Source: Apricaphanius iberus
Lineage: Eukaryota; Chordata; Actinopteri; Cyprinodontiformes; Aphaniidae
Reading direction: 5' to 3'
NCBI GenBank assembly: GCA_028564705.1
Contig: JAPXFQ010001133.1
Coordinates: forward strand, 868,001 to 932,000
Length of the DNA stretch: 64,000 nt
Part shown: piece by piece, positions 21,701 to 33,580 of the stretch
Position numbering within the stretch: position 1 is the stretch's first letter
How the letters are laid out: each line of letters starts with the position of its first letter
Notes under the pieces: generated by a model
Databases searched by the model: none
What the model saw: the letters and a program-made list of their open reading frames with translations, nothing else
Told to the model about the DNA's origin: nothing
Made by a program: the position numbers and the translations under genes

Positions 21701-24359
21701 ATACAAATGAACATATGCAGAAATCTGGATTGCTGTAAAGTTAATAAAGATTTTTCAGTTGTTTATCAAAGAGGGTATGAATCATTTTTAGGGTTGCTGC
21801 AGAGTAGAAAAGAGCTTAAGATTGTTTCTGCAGCTAGAAGATCCTGTACATTTATAATTACATAAACGTGTGTGTATGTATTGAAACAGTTCAAAAACAA
21901 CCCTTTTCTGCTTTAGGAGATAAATCCAGTGATCAATGCAGACAGTTTGTTGGTTAATCTACCTGGAAGAAAGCATCCTTCTTAAAAGCATCAATACTTT
22001 CCCTGTTTGCAGGAACTGAAGTATTGTGCTGTTTTTTTTCTTTGCGTATTGGAAGCATTTAGTTATTTTTACTGTATATCACACAGCTTTAGGTTTTCTT
22101 GTCATTAAAGACTCTGATGTTCAACTCAGCTTTTGTCTTGGCTTTCATCCTTTTTTCACAGAGATGATGTATGACTTTTTAAAGACCCTTAGGGATTATT
22201 TTCTTCAACGTCACCAGAAAGAAAACTCCTGTTTGATGTGCTCTGTCACCAGGTATGTAAATAATACAAGCAATGTAAACAATGCTGGCACATGTTGGAC
22301 ATGTTTTATGTCATCTTCTATCTGGTTGTCACAGTCAGGAGTGATACGTTCATCAGACTAGCACTGTACTTCATAGTTCATAAATGTTTGGAGACTAAGG
22401 GAATAGAATTATTTGGGTGATTTTTTAGAAAGGTTTCCAAATGTGGAGAATTTGTATTACAGAATACATTTCCCACCTGTTCCTCCTGTTCTTGATTTCT
22501 CCAGCTGGGGTTAAAGGACATGCAAATTGGTTTCCTGTGGCCAGCATTGTTCCACTGTGCACAGGAATGTCTAGACTGATGCATTCAATAACGTGAGATC
22601 AGACTCACTGCTGTGAGCATATTTGCATGTATTTAGATCTTTTGATGTAATAAGGAATGAATTGCACAGTGCTACATTTCTACCTATCTAAATCCAACCT
22701 TTAAACAGATCAAACAGTTTTTCCTCCTAAACCTCAAACCTTCTAAGTGCTGTGGCAGAAATGTGCTTTAGCTTTATTTCAGCCACATTGTTTAGTTTCA
22801 GCTACAGGACTAATTACTGACATGTAAAAAAAGTCTGCTGGTTTTTAGTTCGGGCTGTGGAGAGCTCCGTATTAGAGAATGTTTTAATATATTCTGTTGA
22901 ACTTTCCATCTGGTCTGAGGTCTTCAATCTGCTCTTCTGCTGAACTAAAAGGTCCTGGGCTTGTCAATAATCTATTGTGTCATAGCTTTCTGAAATTCTA
23001 ATTCTAGTTGGAGGTGCTTTAAGATTTTCACCTCTTTACTGTCAGGCTTTTGACATGTCAGTTATGAAGAAAATCTTTGGTGAAGTCTGACTAATTCATC
23101 GCGTTGATGTAGAAAAGCAGCATTGTCTTTTAAATCGGCCAGATTTTATCTCCCTGCTAAACTAAAGAGACAGAAACAAATCTGAGCCTCAAGCTGCATC
23201 AAGCCATGACTGACGGTAACATTGGCTTCTGAGCTGACAGTAATCACTGAAAACTAAAATCTGAGCATCACAGTTCACATTTCTGTTTGCATGTTTTTTA
23301 ATTACTACCTTATTTTTAACTACAAAAACTCTCTTTTCCTCAATGCCAACCGTTAACTTTGGAATCTACATATTCAAAGTGTCCACCAGGGAATCCGGAG
23401 CTTATCCGAGGTGAATCACCAGTTGCACACCCACTAGAAATGAATGAATAAAGATGGGAAGGAACAAATGGATGGAAGTGGCTGCGGAGGTGGTGATGGT
23501 ATCGGTTCAAATGATGCAACAACTCTGGGCCAACTCCAACTAACAAGGAGGAGAGTTTTACTTTGTTTCCAGTATTTGGTCTAACCTTGACAGCATTATA
23601 ACTCCAACTTCAAGGTCCAACTTTTCTTTTGACTTTTAAAATCTCCTGCTACTCTGCTTACTCGTGCAGGTCCAATACTACTAAGGCGAAGTGTTGCATG
23701 CGCGCTGAAGTGAAAGCAGAGAAGCAAGAAAGGTATGAGGATGGGCCTAGGGGTCCAACAAAGACCTGAGTGGTCCTGCAGGGGGTGGTGAACACTTGGT
23801 TGGACATGCTCTCTAAACGCCTCCAGAGAGGAGGATGTAGAGATGCATTCCCTTAAAAACAGAAAGCTGTTTATTCCTTCCGCTTTGCTCTCAAGCTCTT
23901 TACCCCTTTAGGACAGTGTAAGCAAACACAATTTGTGATGTTTACTTGGCTGTATTCACCTGGGTGCTCCTCAGCAGTGGCTCCAGCGTGTTGGAGCGTC
24001 AGGTACATCAGAGTGGTCTGCAGGATCTAAGGGGGGGGGATCGATGCCTCTCTGGTGGTGCAGCTGCTAGCAATTACCTGACTGTGATGTTACCCCGCGC
24101 TGAAGGCCTCTCCACAGCTCACACCCCGAGGCTCTTTAATTACTTCAGCAAAACCCTGAATATCTGTCAGAACCAATCAGAGGCAGCAGAGGAACGGGAG
24201 CACGCCGAGGCGTTCGCTTGTTTACTGGGCAAACGGGATCTGTGTTGCATTTATTAATGTCCACGGGGTTCCTGTGCAGTCTGGGAAAGTGTGGAACCTG
24301 ATTTCAGGAGTTCCATAGAAAATCTTTGTATTTCCAGACTTTACTCTACATCTTGTTGA
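18791..24359. other. Long unannotated segment
   Basis: About 5.6 kb with no recognised gene or element apart from the palindrome at 21143-21170. Open frames up to about 125 codons occur on both strands with no domain motif and frequent overlaps. Confidence 0.4.
21143..21170. repeat. Perfect 13-bp palindrome with 2-nt spacer
   Basis: GTAGATATTGAAC, then GT, then GTTCAATATCTAC. The arms are exactly complementary. Confidence 0.9.
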
Positions 24360-24965
24360 CTAAATGTTCTGTTCTCCCTCTACACCTTGCACACTTCTTT
24401 CCTTCCTTCTGTTCACCCTTCATTTCATGTTTCCTGTGTCCTTCCTTCTGTCCTTGTTGCCTTTTTTGTGTGTCCATCCTCCCTTGTATTCTTCTTGCTT
24501 TGCTTTACTCCAGTCCTCCCTTGTTTCCTTTCTTCTTTCCTTCCTTTCTTTGTTCCCTTTGTCCTTCCTCATATTCCTCCTGCTTTTCTTCCTTGTACCC
24601 TTCCTTTCTTCCTCATATACTGTACCTATTCAGTTGTTCCTGTCTCATCCTTGTCATTATTGTCCTTCTCTCATCCCTTCCTTGTGTCCCTCATTCTTGG
24701 CCCATTCATATATACATTTACTGCATCCTTCTTGTTGTTGCTCCTTCTTGTAACCTTGTCTCCTTCATCAGCCTTCCTTCTATCCTTCCTCTTTCTTTCT
24801 TGTTGTCATTCCTTGCTTCATTGTGGACTGCCTCTCTCTCTCCTTCTTTCCTTTCTTCTTTTCTTGTTCTCTTCCATGTTTCCTCCTCCATCCCTCGTGT
24901 CCATTATTGTTCATTCCTTCCTCTCTGTGTCTACCCTTCATTCATCCCAGTCTCAACTTGTCTTA
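24360..24965. repeat. 600-bp polypyrimidine (CTTCCT-rich) tract
   Basis: The plus strand is dominated by C and T, built from imperfect CCTTCCTTCTTGT-like words without a fixed period. All three plus frames stay open for long stretches (up to 217 codons, Ser/Leu/Phe/Pro-rich), a composition effect rather than a gene. Confidence 0.85.
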
Positions 24966-27364
24966 GCTTTGTTTTGTGAACTTTAGTTTTGTACATTTCA
25001 TGATGAACATAGAGAACTCTGGAAATCTGCACATGTTTTCCATGCAGAGTGTTGAGGATGTGTGTGCTGGGGTCAGCTGTCATATGAAAAGCTGTGAATA
25101 AAGCGTTAGCAGCCGTTTGTTTCCGTTTTGTTTGCAGAAGAAAGCTTTAAGATGAAGGATTCACAGAGTCAGCCAAGTTAGTGAAGAGTTGTTGAGCAAC
25201 AATCTGCATCCTTTTCGTCCTCTTTTTCTTCATCTACCCTACAGGATGGTGTGGCTGAGTCCCCCACCACTCCTCCTCCACCCTGTCATCATCCCCACCT
25301 CACCATATGCTCGGCGCCGCTCGTCTTTTAGAACCACTTTGTCACCCTCCCCTGTTCGGAGGTAGCCTTTGAAAGTGATGTCGCAGGATGCAAAACATCG
25401 TGGGGAAGGGTGGGACGGCAGCAGACAATGATTAATACGGCTCCCAGCGATCTCCTTGAAGGGAACGGCGGCGGCATGGCATTGCAGTGGAATTACTTGC
25501 CTTCGGGGGAAGGCAGCAAGCAAAGGGGAGGGTGAGACAACACCATCATATTTCTTTGAATCGCCGTACACAGGTGTTCGTTTTAATTAAAATGTTCAGT
25601 ACAAGCGCATTACTTACAATGAGCTAAATGTATGCAACTGCACAAATTTTCGAGGGTCTTATTTTTGCACATTCAAGCTCTAAAGTCAAACTTTCAGACG
25701 CCCCTCCAAATGTTAACTAATAGCTTTCATGGCCGTCTGTGAAGGTACGGAGACACGAAACGCCATTATCCGTCCAAGCAAGGGCCTTCCGATGGCTACA
25801 CAACAACATACAGAATACAACCCAAATTTTTACCTATCCGTTGAATGCAACAGAGACTGGAGATTGTGATTGGTGAACCCAACATCAGCCTGAGATCATT
25901 TCACCATAACTGTGCTCTACAGTCGGTGTAATCACTAGTCAATGCAGCTTTTAGTCACTAGATCCTTTATATTGCAAGGCAAGTTTATGCAATCTGGTCT
26001 TTTGGGGATGCTGAACACCAGGAGGTGTAGAAAACAACTAAACAGAACACTGGGTTTGTTTCCATGTGTTTCTAGAGGATTCTATGAGCTACACGTCTAG
26101 TAAAAGCTTTCCAGCTCAAACAAAACCTGCTCTCTGCCGCTCCCTGAGTGGATGATTTAGAAGCAGAAGGAAATAAACTGTCCTCAACCAGTCACTGCTC
26201 AATCACTGCTAAGGTGGGCAGACCCACCAGAAAAGATCAACACCCCCTGCTGTCCTGGTGGGGAATTTCTTTGCAATGCTGGCACACCAACAGAGAAGTA
26301 TAAAAGTCAATTATCTCCATCAATGTCTGAGTCTGAACATGCTGGTGGAGAAGCATTAACTAGGCTTTAGTTTTCACCCTTTAAATTAGAGAGGTTTTAA
26401 TTGCTGTATATAGGTGTGAAAAAGTTCTAGAGTTGTGGTTTACTTAGCTAGGGGTTAAATGTTGGAGGAAGGCCTATTGAAGGAGTAGGGCATGGCCAGG
26501 CGCTCGCAGTGATGGGACATTTCATCGCCATGGAGACCCAGGTCAGGGGTCACATCCAGCTGAATGGCCAGGCTCCAGCATGAATTAGCCTCCAGCTGAG
26601 CCACTGCTGTGCAGAACGCTGGAGGAGAGTTCACGTGGCCCGTGGTCCTCAAACCACCCAGCCAGCAACAAGGCTCAGTGAGCAGCCAGTAAGTCTCAGC
26701 AGCCAGACAGAAAGGCAGCGCACCGGTGGAGGCGATGAATTAGGTCAGCTTCACTGGTCAAACAGGTCGGCTCTCACCGCAGCAGGCCACAAAATACAGA
26801 TTACTCTCACCAGAGTGCCTTAATGCCACAGAGGGAACGGAACAATTTGAGGCTGGACCTCCATCTAGGCCGTCCCACAGCTCAGCAGGACACCAGGACA
26901 CACCTGGACAAACTGAATCTGCTTGGAAATGACCATGGATGAGGCCTGAACTTCTGAGAGGTTAAATAAGAGTCCATGGTTTGATTCATAGATACAAAAT
27001 AAGCCAGCATAGATAGACATAAATATCTGCTTTTGATCTGTTCTCATCTATCCATCCTGCAGGCTCCAGATTAACAGTTAGAATGAACTAAACATCATGA
27101 AGACAAACTATGCCTGGAAATTATCATGATGAAGAAATACAGTTTATTACTAACAGACTCAACATTAAAATCATCAGTGTAATCATTTTTTATTCAGTAT
27201 TAATTATTCCTGCCTGCTGTTAAAGAGCAAGTACCATCTGTTTTTTGTTTACATGGACCTTATTTCTAGCATCTTTATATTCATTTTCTCACCCAGACCA
27301 GTTTGGAGCGACTAGGAGTCCTTCAGGAGAGGTTTAGATCCATTGGGGATCAGCATATATCCAT
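24966..27364. other. Unannotated segment with GC-richer blocks
   Basis: No gene recognised. Blocks at about 25240-25580 and 26455-26800 are GC-richer and have minus-strand open frames (110 and 65 codons). Neither protein is recognised. They could be conserved non-coding DNA or unrecognised exons. Confidence 0.3.
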
Positions 27365-27384
27365 ATAATAATAATAATAATAAT
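27365..27384. repeat. (ATA)n microsatellite
   Basis: Short AAT/ATA run directly upstream of the L2 copy. Confidence 0.9.
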
Positions 27385-27387
27385 CTC

Positions 27388-28170
27388 TCTGAACCTCCTC
27401 CTCTCTCCTGCTCTCTGCGTCAGATGTTTAGTTACTCCTCTGCCTCCTTTAGCGAAGATGGTAGGTGTAATAAGTGCAGCATTTTTGTAGCCTTGGAGGT
27501 AAGGGTTTTGAGCTAGAGGCCCGGTTCCGCGCTGTAGAACAGCCAGGCCCAGCATTAGCTAGTGCGGAGTCAGTTATGACAGGACTTCTTAGCCGTCCTC
27601 CAACAGCTCCCGTGCAGCCGGAACATCAGGCGAACTGGGTGACTGGTCATAGGAAGCTTAGCGCCAGACCCCACCACTCAGCCAACCTTCAGCCCCTTTC
27701 TCTGAACAATAGGTTCGCCCAGCTCAGAGACACACCCGCGGAGCAGGAGAAGCCGATTCTTGTGATTGGCAGCTCCGTAGTTAGGAACGTGGCTCCAGAG
27801 ACTACGAAAGACAACTGTCAAATGCCTTCCAGGGGCCAGAGCTGGGGACATTAGGTCCCATCTGAAGCTTTTGGCCAAGGATAAACGGTGGTATAGCAGG
27901 AACGTTATCCATGCTGGTGGCAATGACACCCGATTACGGCAATCGGAGGTCACTAAAATTAGCCTAGCTTCAGTGTGTAGGGCTGCCAAAAAGATGTCTG
28001 ACTCTGTCATTTTTTCTGGTCCCCTGCCTGATCGTACTAGCAATGACATGTACAGCCGTATGCTGTCGTTTCACCTTTGGTTGTCAAGGTGGTGTTCAGA
28101 AAACGATGTGGGCTATATTGATAACTGGGGGACCTTCTGGGGAAAACCTGGACTGTTACGTAGAGACGGC
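27388..28170 (+). pseudogene. L2 ORF1-like protein with SGNH esterase motifs, truncated
   Basis: This begins within the Cys motif region (LRQMFSYSSASFSEDGRCNK, then CSIFVALE), where the second Cys of the first pair has become Arg. The 27474-27854 frame contains VIGSSVVRNV. A frameshift near 27830 leads into 27871-28168 with [22 protein letters not shown] and GYIDNWGTFWGKPG, and the protein stops at RRDGI, just before the catalytic His, where the deletion joins unrelated LINE sequence. Confidence 0.7.
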
Positions 28171-28245
28171 ATCCTTGCTAAACTCACACAGGATCATAGC
28201 TCTATCGAGCCAACCATTCCCTAAGCTCTTAGTAGTGACGACTTC

Positions 28246-29640
28246 ATGATTTTTTTAATAAATAAAATAGACACTATAAAAAATAAGATAATTGGGAACC
28301 TTCCCGATATGCTTGCTTATTCCCTAGTTAATGAGGCAACATCAAAAATGGTTGGACCTAATATACGCTTAAACTGCTTTAATGCAGCTGAACTTTCTGA
28401 TGTACTAAAATTATTAGCTTCATCTAAACCTTCAACCTGCGCTTTAGACCCAGTCCCAACTAAACTCTTAAAATAAGTTTTCCCTTTGATTTCTGCTCCA
28501 ATTTTAGATATAATGAATATTTTCTTAATCAAAGTGTCGGTATAATAGCAACAGCACTAGGCTGGTTTAAATCTTATCTGTCCAACAGATTTCAGTTTGT
28601 TCAGTTAATGATAAATCTTCCTCAACCTCAATGGCTACTTGTGGAGTACCACAGGGTTCGGTGCTTGGGCCGATTCTTTTTACTATATATATGCTTCCTA
28701 TTGGTAAAATAATTAGGCAGCATGGGATAAATTTCCATAGTTCCATAGTTACGCAGATGATACACTATCCATAAATCCTGATGAATCCAATCAGTTAGGT
28801 AGACTACAGGCATGTCTGGAAGACATAAAAACTTGGATGACTCTAAACTTCTTTCTTCTGAATTCTGATAAAACAGAAGTTGTCGTCTTTGGACCAGAAG
28901 CTGTGAAAAATAAACTACTTAGTCAACGTCTTCACCTGGACGGCATTAAATTAGCCTCCAGTAATAAAGCAAAGAACCTCGGTGTTATTTTTGACCAAGA
29001 TATGTCATTTAGATCTCACATTAAAGAAGTCTGTAGGATTTCCTTTTTTCACCTTAGGAATATTGCAAAAATTAGAACCATCCTGTCCAGGAGTGATGCT
29101 GAAAAACTAGTCCATGCCTTTGTTACTTCAAGGCTGGATTACTGTAACTCTTTATTATCAGGTAGTCCACAGAATACAATTAAAAGTCTTCAGTTAGTCC
29201 AAAATGCTGCTGCTAGTGTTCTGATGAATAAAAGAAGAAGAGATCACATTTCCCCTGTTTTAGCTTCTCTTCACTGGCTCCCAGTAAAATCTACAATAGA
29301 ATTCAAGATCCTCCTTCTGACATTTAAAGCTCTTAATAATCAGCTTTAATAATCAATAAGGTCTCTAATCATAATAATCAGCTTTAATAATCAATAAGGT
29401 CTCTAATCATACATTAGAGACCTTATTGTTCCATATGTTCCTAACAGAGCCCTTCGCTCTCAGACTGCAGGTTTACTGGTAGTTCCTAGGATTTCTAAAA
29501 GTAGAATGGGTGGCAGATCTTTCAGCTATCAGGCTCCCCTCCTGTGGAACCGGCTCCCAGGGTTTGTTCGTGAAGCAGACAATTTGTATATATTTAAAAC
29601 TAGGCTTAAAACTTTCCTCTTTGACAAAGCTTACAGTTAG
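28246..29640 (+). pseudogene. L2 reverse transcriptase remnant
   Basis: 28246-28476 encodes the RT N-terminal region missing from the first L2 copy (NLPDMLAYSLVNEATSKM, FNAAELSDVLKLLASSKPST, LDPVPTKLLK). After a deletion it continues with TALGWFKSYLSNRFQF, GVPQGSVLGPIL (about 28640-28680), YADD (28750-28761, followed by a short loss) and the long C-terminal frame 28837-29349 (FLLNSDKTEVVVFGPEA, GVIFDQDMS, HWLPVKSTIEFKILLL). A local duplication at 29337-29427 breaks the frame before SYQAPLLWNRL and LKTFLFDKAYS (ending near 29640). Confidence 0.75.
29337..29427. repeat. 38-bp tandem duplication ending in a perfect 15-bp hairpin
   Basis: AATAATCAGCTTTAATAATC and the following bases to CTAATCAT are repeated with a 38-bp offset (CAGC at 29341 and 29379). 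The second unit ends in AATAAGGTCTCTAAT (29393-29407), the exact complement of ATTAGAGACCTTATT (29413-29427), with a CATAC loop. Other L2 copies have only CAGCTCCATCATACATCAGAG here. Confidence 0.85.
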
Positions 29641-30462
29641 AGATATGTTAATAGGCAGATAGAGACAGGTTAGACAGGTAGCTAGGAAGAGATAGTTTAA
29701 TGTTAGCAGTCAGGTAGAATAGCTAAGTAGAGACAGGTTAATGTTAGTAGTCAGGTAGAAAAGCTAGATAGAGATAGATTAATATAAGCCAGGTAGAGAG
29801 TGTTAGTAGCTAGGTCTCCTAGTAGCTAGGAGACAGGTAAATGTTAGTAGCAATGCTGCTTTAGGCTGTTGGAGGACATTATTAGGGTCTGTTCCTACTT
29901 TCTCTTCTACTTCTCCCCAACTGCATGATGTGTTGTCAATTCAAGCGCTAACCTGTTTTCTCTTAGTCTCTTCCTACAGTAGGTGCTCCTGACCCGGCCT
30001 GCTTGACGACCCTGACTAAGATGGCATTCCAGCGGAGGAATGTTCTCCACGTCCTGCTACCAACTTCTGCATCAGTCCTGTTGCTCTTTCTGTATCTCTG
30101 TGCTGTCTTCTCCAAACCACAGACGGTGTCGGCAGATAACCGCTTGTACTCAGCCTGGTTCTGCTGGAGGTTTCTTCCTGTTAAAATGGAGTTTTTCCTT
30201 TCCACTGTCGCTTCATGCTTGCTCAGTGTGAGGGATTGCTGAGAATTACTCGACGCAATCTTCTGTGGTTCTCTAATTTCTACATTAAACATTGTATTGT
30301 AATAACTCTTTTTGTAAAGTGCCTTGAGATGACATCTGTTGTGAAACGGCGCTATATAAATAAACTGAATTGAATTGCATAATGTGAGTTAATGGGGCAG
30401 CCAAAGATCAGCCTCTAAATAAGGAATTATCTGCCACTAAACTCCTTCATTTCACCATGTTT

Positions 30463-30897
30463 GGTTATCAATCACTAGCTCTATTCCCCTAGGAGTTGAG
30501 GGCATGTTGGAGGTGCTTGGTAATTTTATAGGATTTTATCCAAGTACACAAACACATGATTACAATCACATGACGCTGTGCTCCATCCCAGCTGTATTCT
30601 GATCAGGACTTTCTCTCTGTGCTCTGCGGCGCTCGGTCAGACAAAACTAGTGAAGACATCATCATGGTTTCCAAATTACACAAAGAAAATCACAAAGTGG
30701 ACCAAGTTTAGCTTCTACAGGCTCCATTTCTATAACCTGATCAGACTACAGCTGTAACCGAGGATGGCTGTGATGTCATTGAAATCACAGGTTAGTGTAA
30801 GTTTGAATCTGTTGCATTAAAATCATGTAAAACACCCAGAAGACAACAGCAAAGTACCTCTGAACTCCCAGGGGAATAGAGCTAGTGATTGATAACC
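30463..30897. mobile_element. 435-bp element with 38-bp terminal inverted repeats (MITE)
   Basis: The left end (30463-30500) begins GGTTATCAATCACTAGCTCT and is complementary to the right end (30860-30897) at 36 of 38 positions. The interior has no coding potential. The target duplication is not clear because a Rex3/RTE-like tail of CCATCCAT units starts immediately to the right. The superfamily is not assigned. Confidence 0.75.
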
Positions 30898-31275
30898 ATC
30901 CATCCATTTTCCATCCATCCATCCATTTTCTTAACCGCTTAATCCTTAATGGGTCGCAGGGGGGCTGGTACCTATCTCCAGCTGTCAACGGGTGAGAGCC
31001 GGGGTACACCCTGGACAGGTCGCCAGTCCATCACAGGGCCACAAAGAGACAGACAGGACAAACAACCATGCACGCACACGCCCACACCTAAGGATAAGTT
31101 AGAGTGATCAATTAACCTGACAGTCATGTTTTTGGACTGTGGGAGGAAGCCGGAGTACCCAGAGGGAACCCACGCATGCACGGGGAGAACATGCAAACTC
31201 CATGCAGAAAGACCCTGGGCCTGGATACGAACCCGTGCAAGTTAACAGTGCTAACCACTGCGCCACCGTGCAGCC
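30898..31275 (-). mobile_element. Rex3/RTE-like LINE 3' end
   Basis: On the minus strand it reads from GCTGCACGGTGGCGCAGTGG through CATGTTCTCCCCGTGCATGC, ACAGTCCAAAAACATGAC and CTGGCGACCTGTCCAGGGTG to TTAAGCGGTTAAGAAAATGG, ending in GGATGGATGG repeats. This is one of the most common teleost repeats; I associate it with the 3' UTR of Rex3/RTE-type LINEs, which end in GATG units. Only the 3' UTR is present. The minus-strand frames here are incidental. Confidence 0.65.
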
Positions 31276-31282
31276 CGCTAGA

Positions 31283-31365
31283 AATTCAATTCAGTTCAAT
31301 TCAATTTTATTTATATAGCGCCAATTCACAACAAATGTAATCTCAAGGCACTTTACAAATAAGAA
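31283..31365 (-). mobile_element. L2-like LINE 3' tail
   Basis: AATTCAATTCAGTTCAATTC, TTTATTTATATAGCGCCAAT, and TCACAACAAATGTAATCTCAAGGCACTTTAC are the complement of the L2 tail seen at 30310-30377. It adjoins the Rex3/RTE-like fragment. Confidence 0.8.
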
Positions 31366-33234
31366 ATAATGTCAAGGTTGCAAAAAATACAAACAGTTTA
31401 AAACTCTGTTTTACTCATCTAAAGCTGATCAGGTTCCGCTGAGCAATGGTGGACCAGTGAACCTCCACTTCTGCGATGATAACACCACACAGCGTTACAC
31501 CCAATCAAAGGCCAGCAGACAGCTGTTAGGTTTGAGCTGTCATCCTCTGATGAGTGGTGAGAACGACTCACTCATCCAGCCCCCTCCTACACGCCTTCAG
31601 GACCTCAGCAACACCTCGGGAATCAAACCCAGAACCATGCACAAACCTCTGCCAGCACAGACTACGGAAAGTTGATCGACAACTTTGTGACAACGGTTTC
31701 AAACTGGTTGCACAGCGGCGATGTAGGAGCGTATTCTCTCTTCTTGATATCTAATCATGGCAGACATCAACAACATTGTCCTTATTATTGCAGTAATGAA
31801 ACTGAATCAGTCTCACACAGATTCATTTGTAAAGGAAAAATAATTAAGACAAAGGTCCTGCATCAAGGAGACGAATCAGAGAGACAACAAAGTATGATGC
31901 GTGACAGTCCTCCTGCGGTGATGCAGGCCTGTCCTTTGTGTCATGACTAGTCGCTCTCTAGCATTAATCAGCGCCTCGTCCTATCTTGTTAGGCTGAGCT
32001 GAGAGATGATAGGGAGACTGCAGGTCTTTAATCAAGGTTAGAATAATCTGCAATGGTAGCTGATTATAAACCTGATCATCAGCAACATATTGTCACCTCC
32101 TAATCATCCAAATAAACAGAGAGGGAGACCTGCCCTCAGCCCCCATGTCGAGAAATAAATTACACGTGCGCACACACCACATCGGGGATCTGCAATTTGC
32201 AAACATGGATGCCCACGCATCAGCGTGCACGCGCAGACACGCAATCTTTTCAAGCTCATATGTGTTTTAGGGGGTCTTTTGAAATGCCTTTGCTTTAAGT
32301 GACAAAGAAATAAGTATAAGAAACCTCCAGCTTGAAAGACATCCATCAAGGCGGCAGATAAACAATGAATCGACGCCTCTCAAGTGGATGATAACCTCAA
32401 CTTCTCTCTAATCTACTTTCATGTGCTTTTTCTCTTCTTTTTTTCTTATTTACTCTCGCTATTTTATTTCCCCTCTCCGTCGGGGGCATGAATCTCCCCT
32501 CTTCCCCTCTGTCTTTCTCCTCCCTCTCTTCCAGGAGCTCATTACTCCGGGACCGATGCCTCGGCTGTTTTTCAGCACAGCGAAATTATAACACGACCAG
32601 CGACGGCACTCGTTAGCACCCTTGTCAATCACCGGAGCGGGCAGGGGGAGGCGGTGGTGGGGAGGAGGCTAAAGCAATCGGCGCCAGGGTCAGCGATGAA
32701 GATGTTCATTCTCTATTCATCCATCGCATCTAGCCGGGAAATCAATTTACACCACGTCAGCGTCACAGTGCCTCGACAACAGCGGTGATATGAAAGAGGA
32801 GGGAGACTAGTTCTGAGAGGAAGACAGAGGACAGTGGTGGATTCCTTTAGATAGAAACTAATAAACGTCACTCATCTTAGTGTTTCACTCCAAGGTTGAT
32901 GCCATTCTGTCCCCTACTGAAAACTACTATTTATTTAAAAATAAATAAATCATGTGAGACAACCTAAGCTCTATGTCCACCATTTGCTATAATTAACATG
33001 ACTTATCAAATATTATGTTTCCTTAAGCCTCTCAACCCCTACAGTTTACTTCAACTTTATTTGTGCCTTTTCTGTTTTGTCCTCCACATGAAATCACAAA
33101 AAAACTGTTAATCAGCTAAGCTTCAGATTTACGTCTCCCACATTAGCCATGGTTAGCATTGTTCATTTCTGAAACTGACACTTAAAGTTTTCTGTTCTTG
33201 TTGTCTAATTTGCTAAAATGTTCTCTAGCTCTAG
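31366..33234. other. Unannotated segment
   Basis: No gene or element recognised. 32560-32790 is GC-richer than its surroundings and could be conserved regulatory DNA; this is inference only. Confidence 0.35.
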
Positions 33235-33580
33235 TTCTCTTAGCTGTTAGCCTCTGTTAGTCAAGATCAGCCATGGTTAGCCACGATTAACCACAATCAG
33301 CTAAAGTTAGCCATGGTTAGCCATTAGCTACTGTTAGCCTCTGTTAGTCAAGATTAGCCTAGTTAGCCATGATTAACCACAATTAGCTAAAGTTAGCTAC
33401 AGTTAGCCATTGTTAGGCATTAGCTACTGTTAGCCTCTGTTAGTCACGATTAGCCATAGTTAGCTACGGTTAGCCATTAGCTACTGTTATCCTCTGTTAG
33501 TCACATTAGGCATAGTTAGTTACGGTTAGCCATTAGCTACTGTTAGCATCTGTTAGCCACAGTTACCCATGGTTAGCCCT
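33235..33580. repeat. TTAGCC-based minisatellite with higher-order units
   Basis: About 350 bp consist of variants of GTTAGCCA/GTTAGCTA. A larger motif containing TAGCTACTGTTAGCCTCTGT recurs at 33241, 33325, 33421, 33478 and 33534, spaced 84, 96, 57 and 56 bp, with expansions made of extra 12-bp TTAGCC/TTAACC units. Confidence 0.85.

Larger units (their letters stand above)
27388..30377 (+). mobile_element. Internally deleted L2-like LINE
   Basis: A second long L2 copy. It starts inside ORF1 (CTCTCCTGCTCTCTGCGTCAG) and reaches the complete 3' tail (AAAGTGCCTTGAGATGACAT, GGCGCTATATAAATAAACTG, GAATTGAATTG) at about 30377. Two internal deletions are clear against the copy at 10800-14957: near 28168 the text jumps from the esterase DGI motif to the RT N-terminal region, removing the endonuclease, and near 28535 it jumps over RT motif A. 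The 3' UTR holds GTTAGTAGTCAGGTAGA-like repeated words and matches the nested fragment at 9412-10113 rather than the UTR upstream of 14957. The subfamily therefore differs from the first copy in the UTR while sharing the final tail. Confidence 0.8.

Noticed and set aside
24326..24986. Open frames of 129-217 codons, Ser/Leu/Pro-rich
   Set aside because: All three plus frames are open together because the tract is almost pure pyrimidine.
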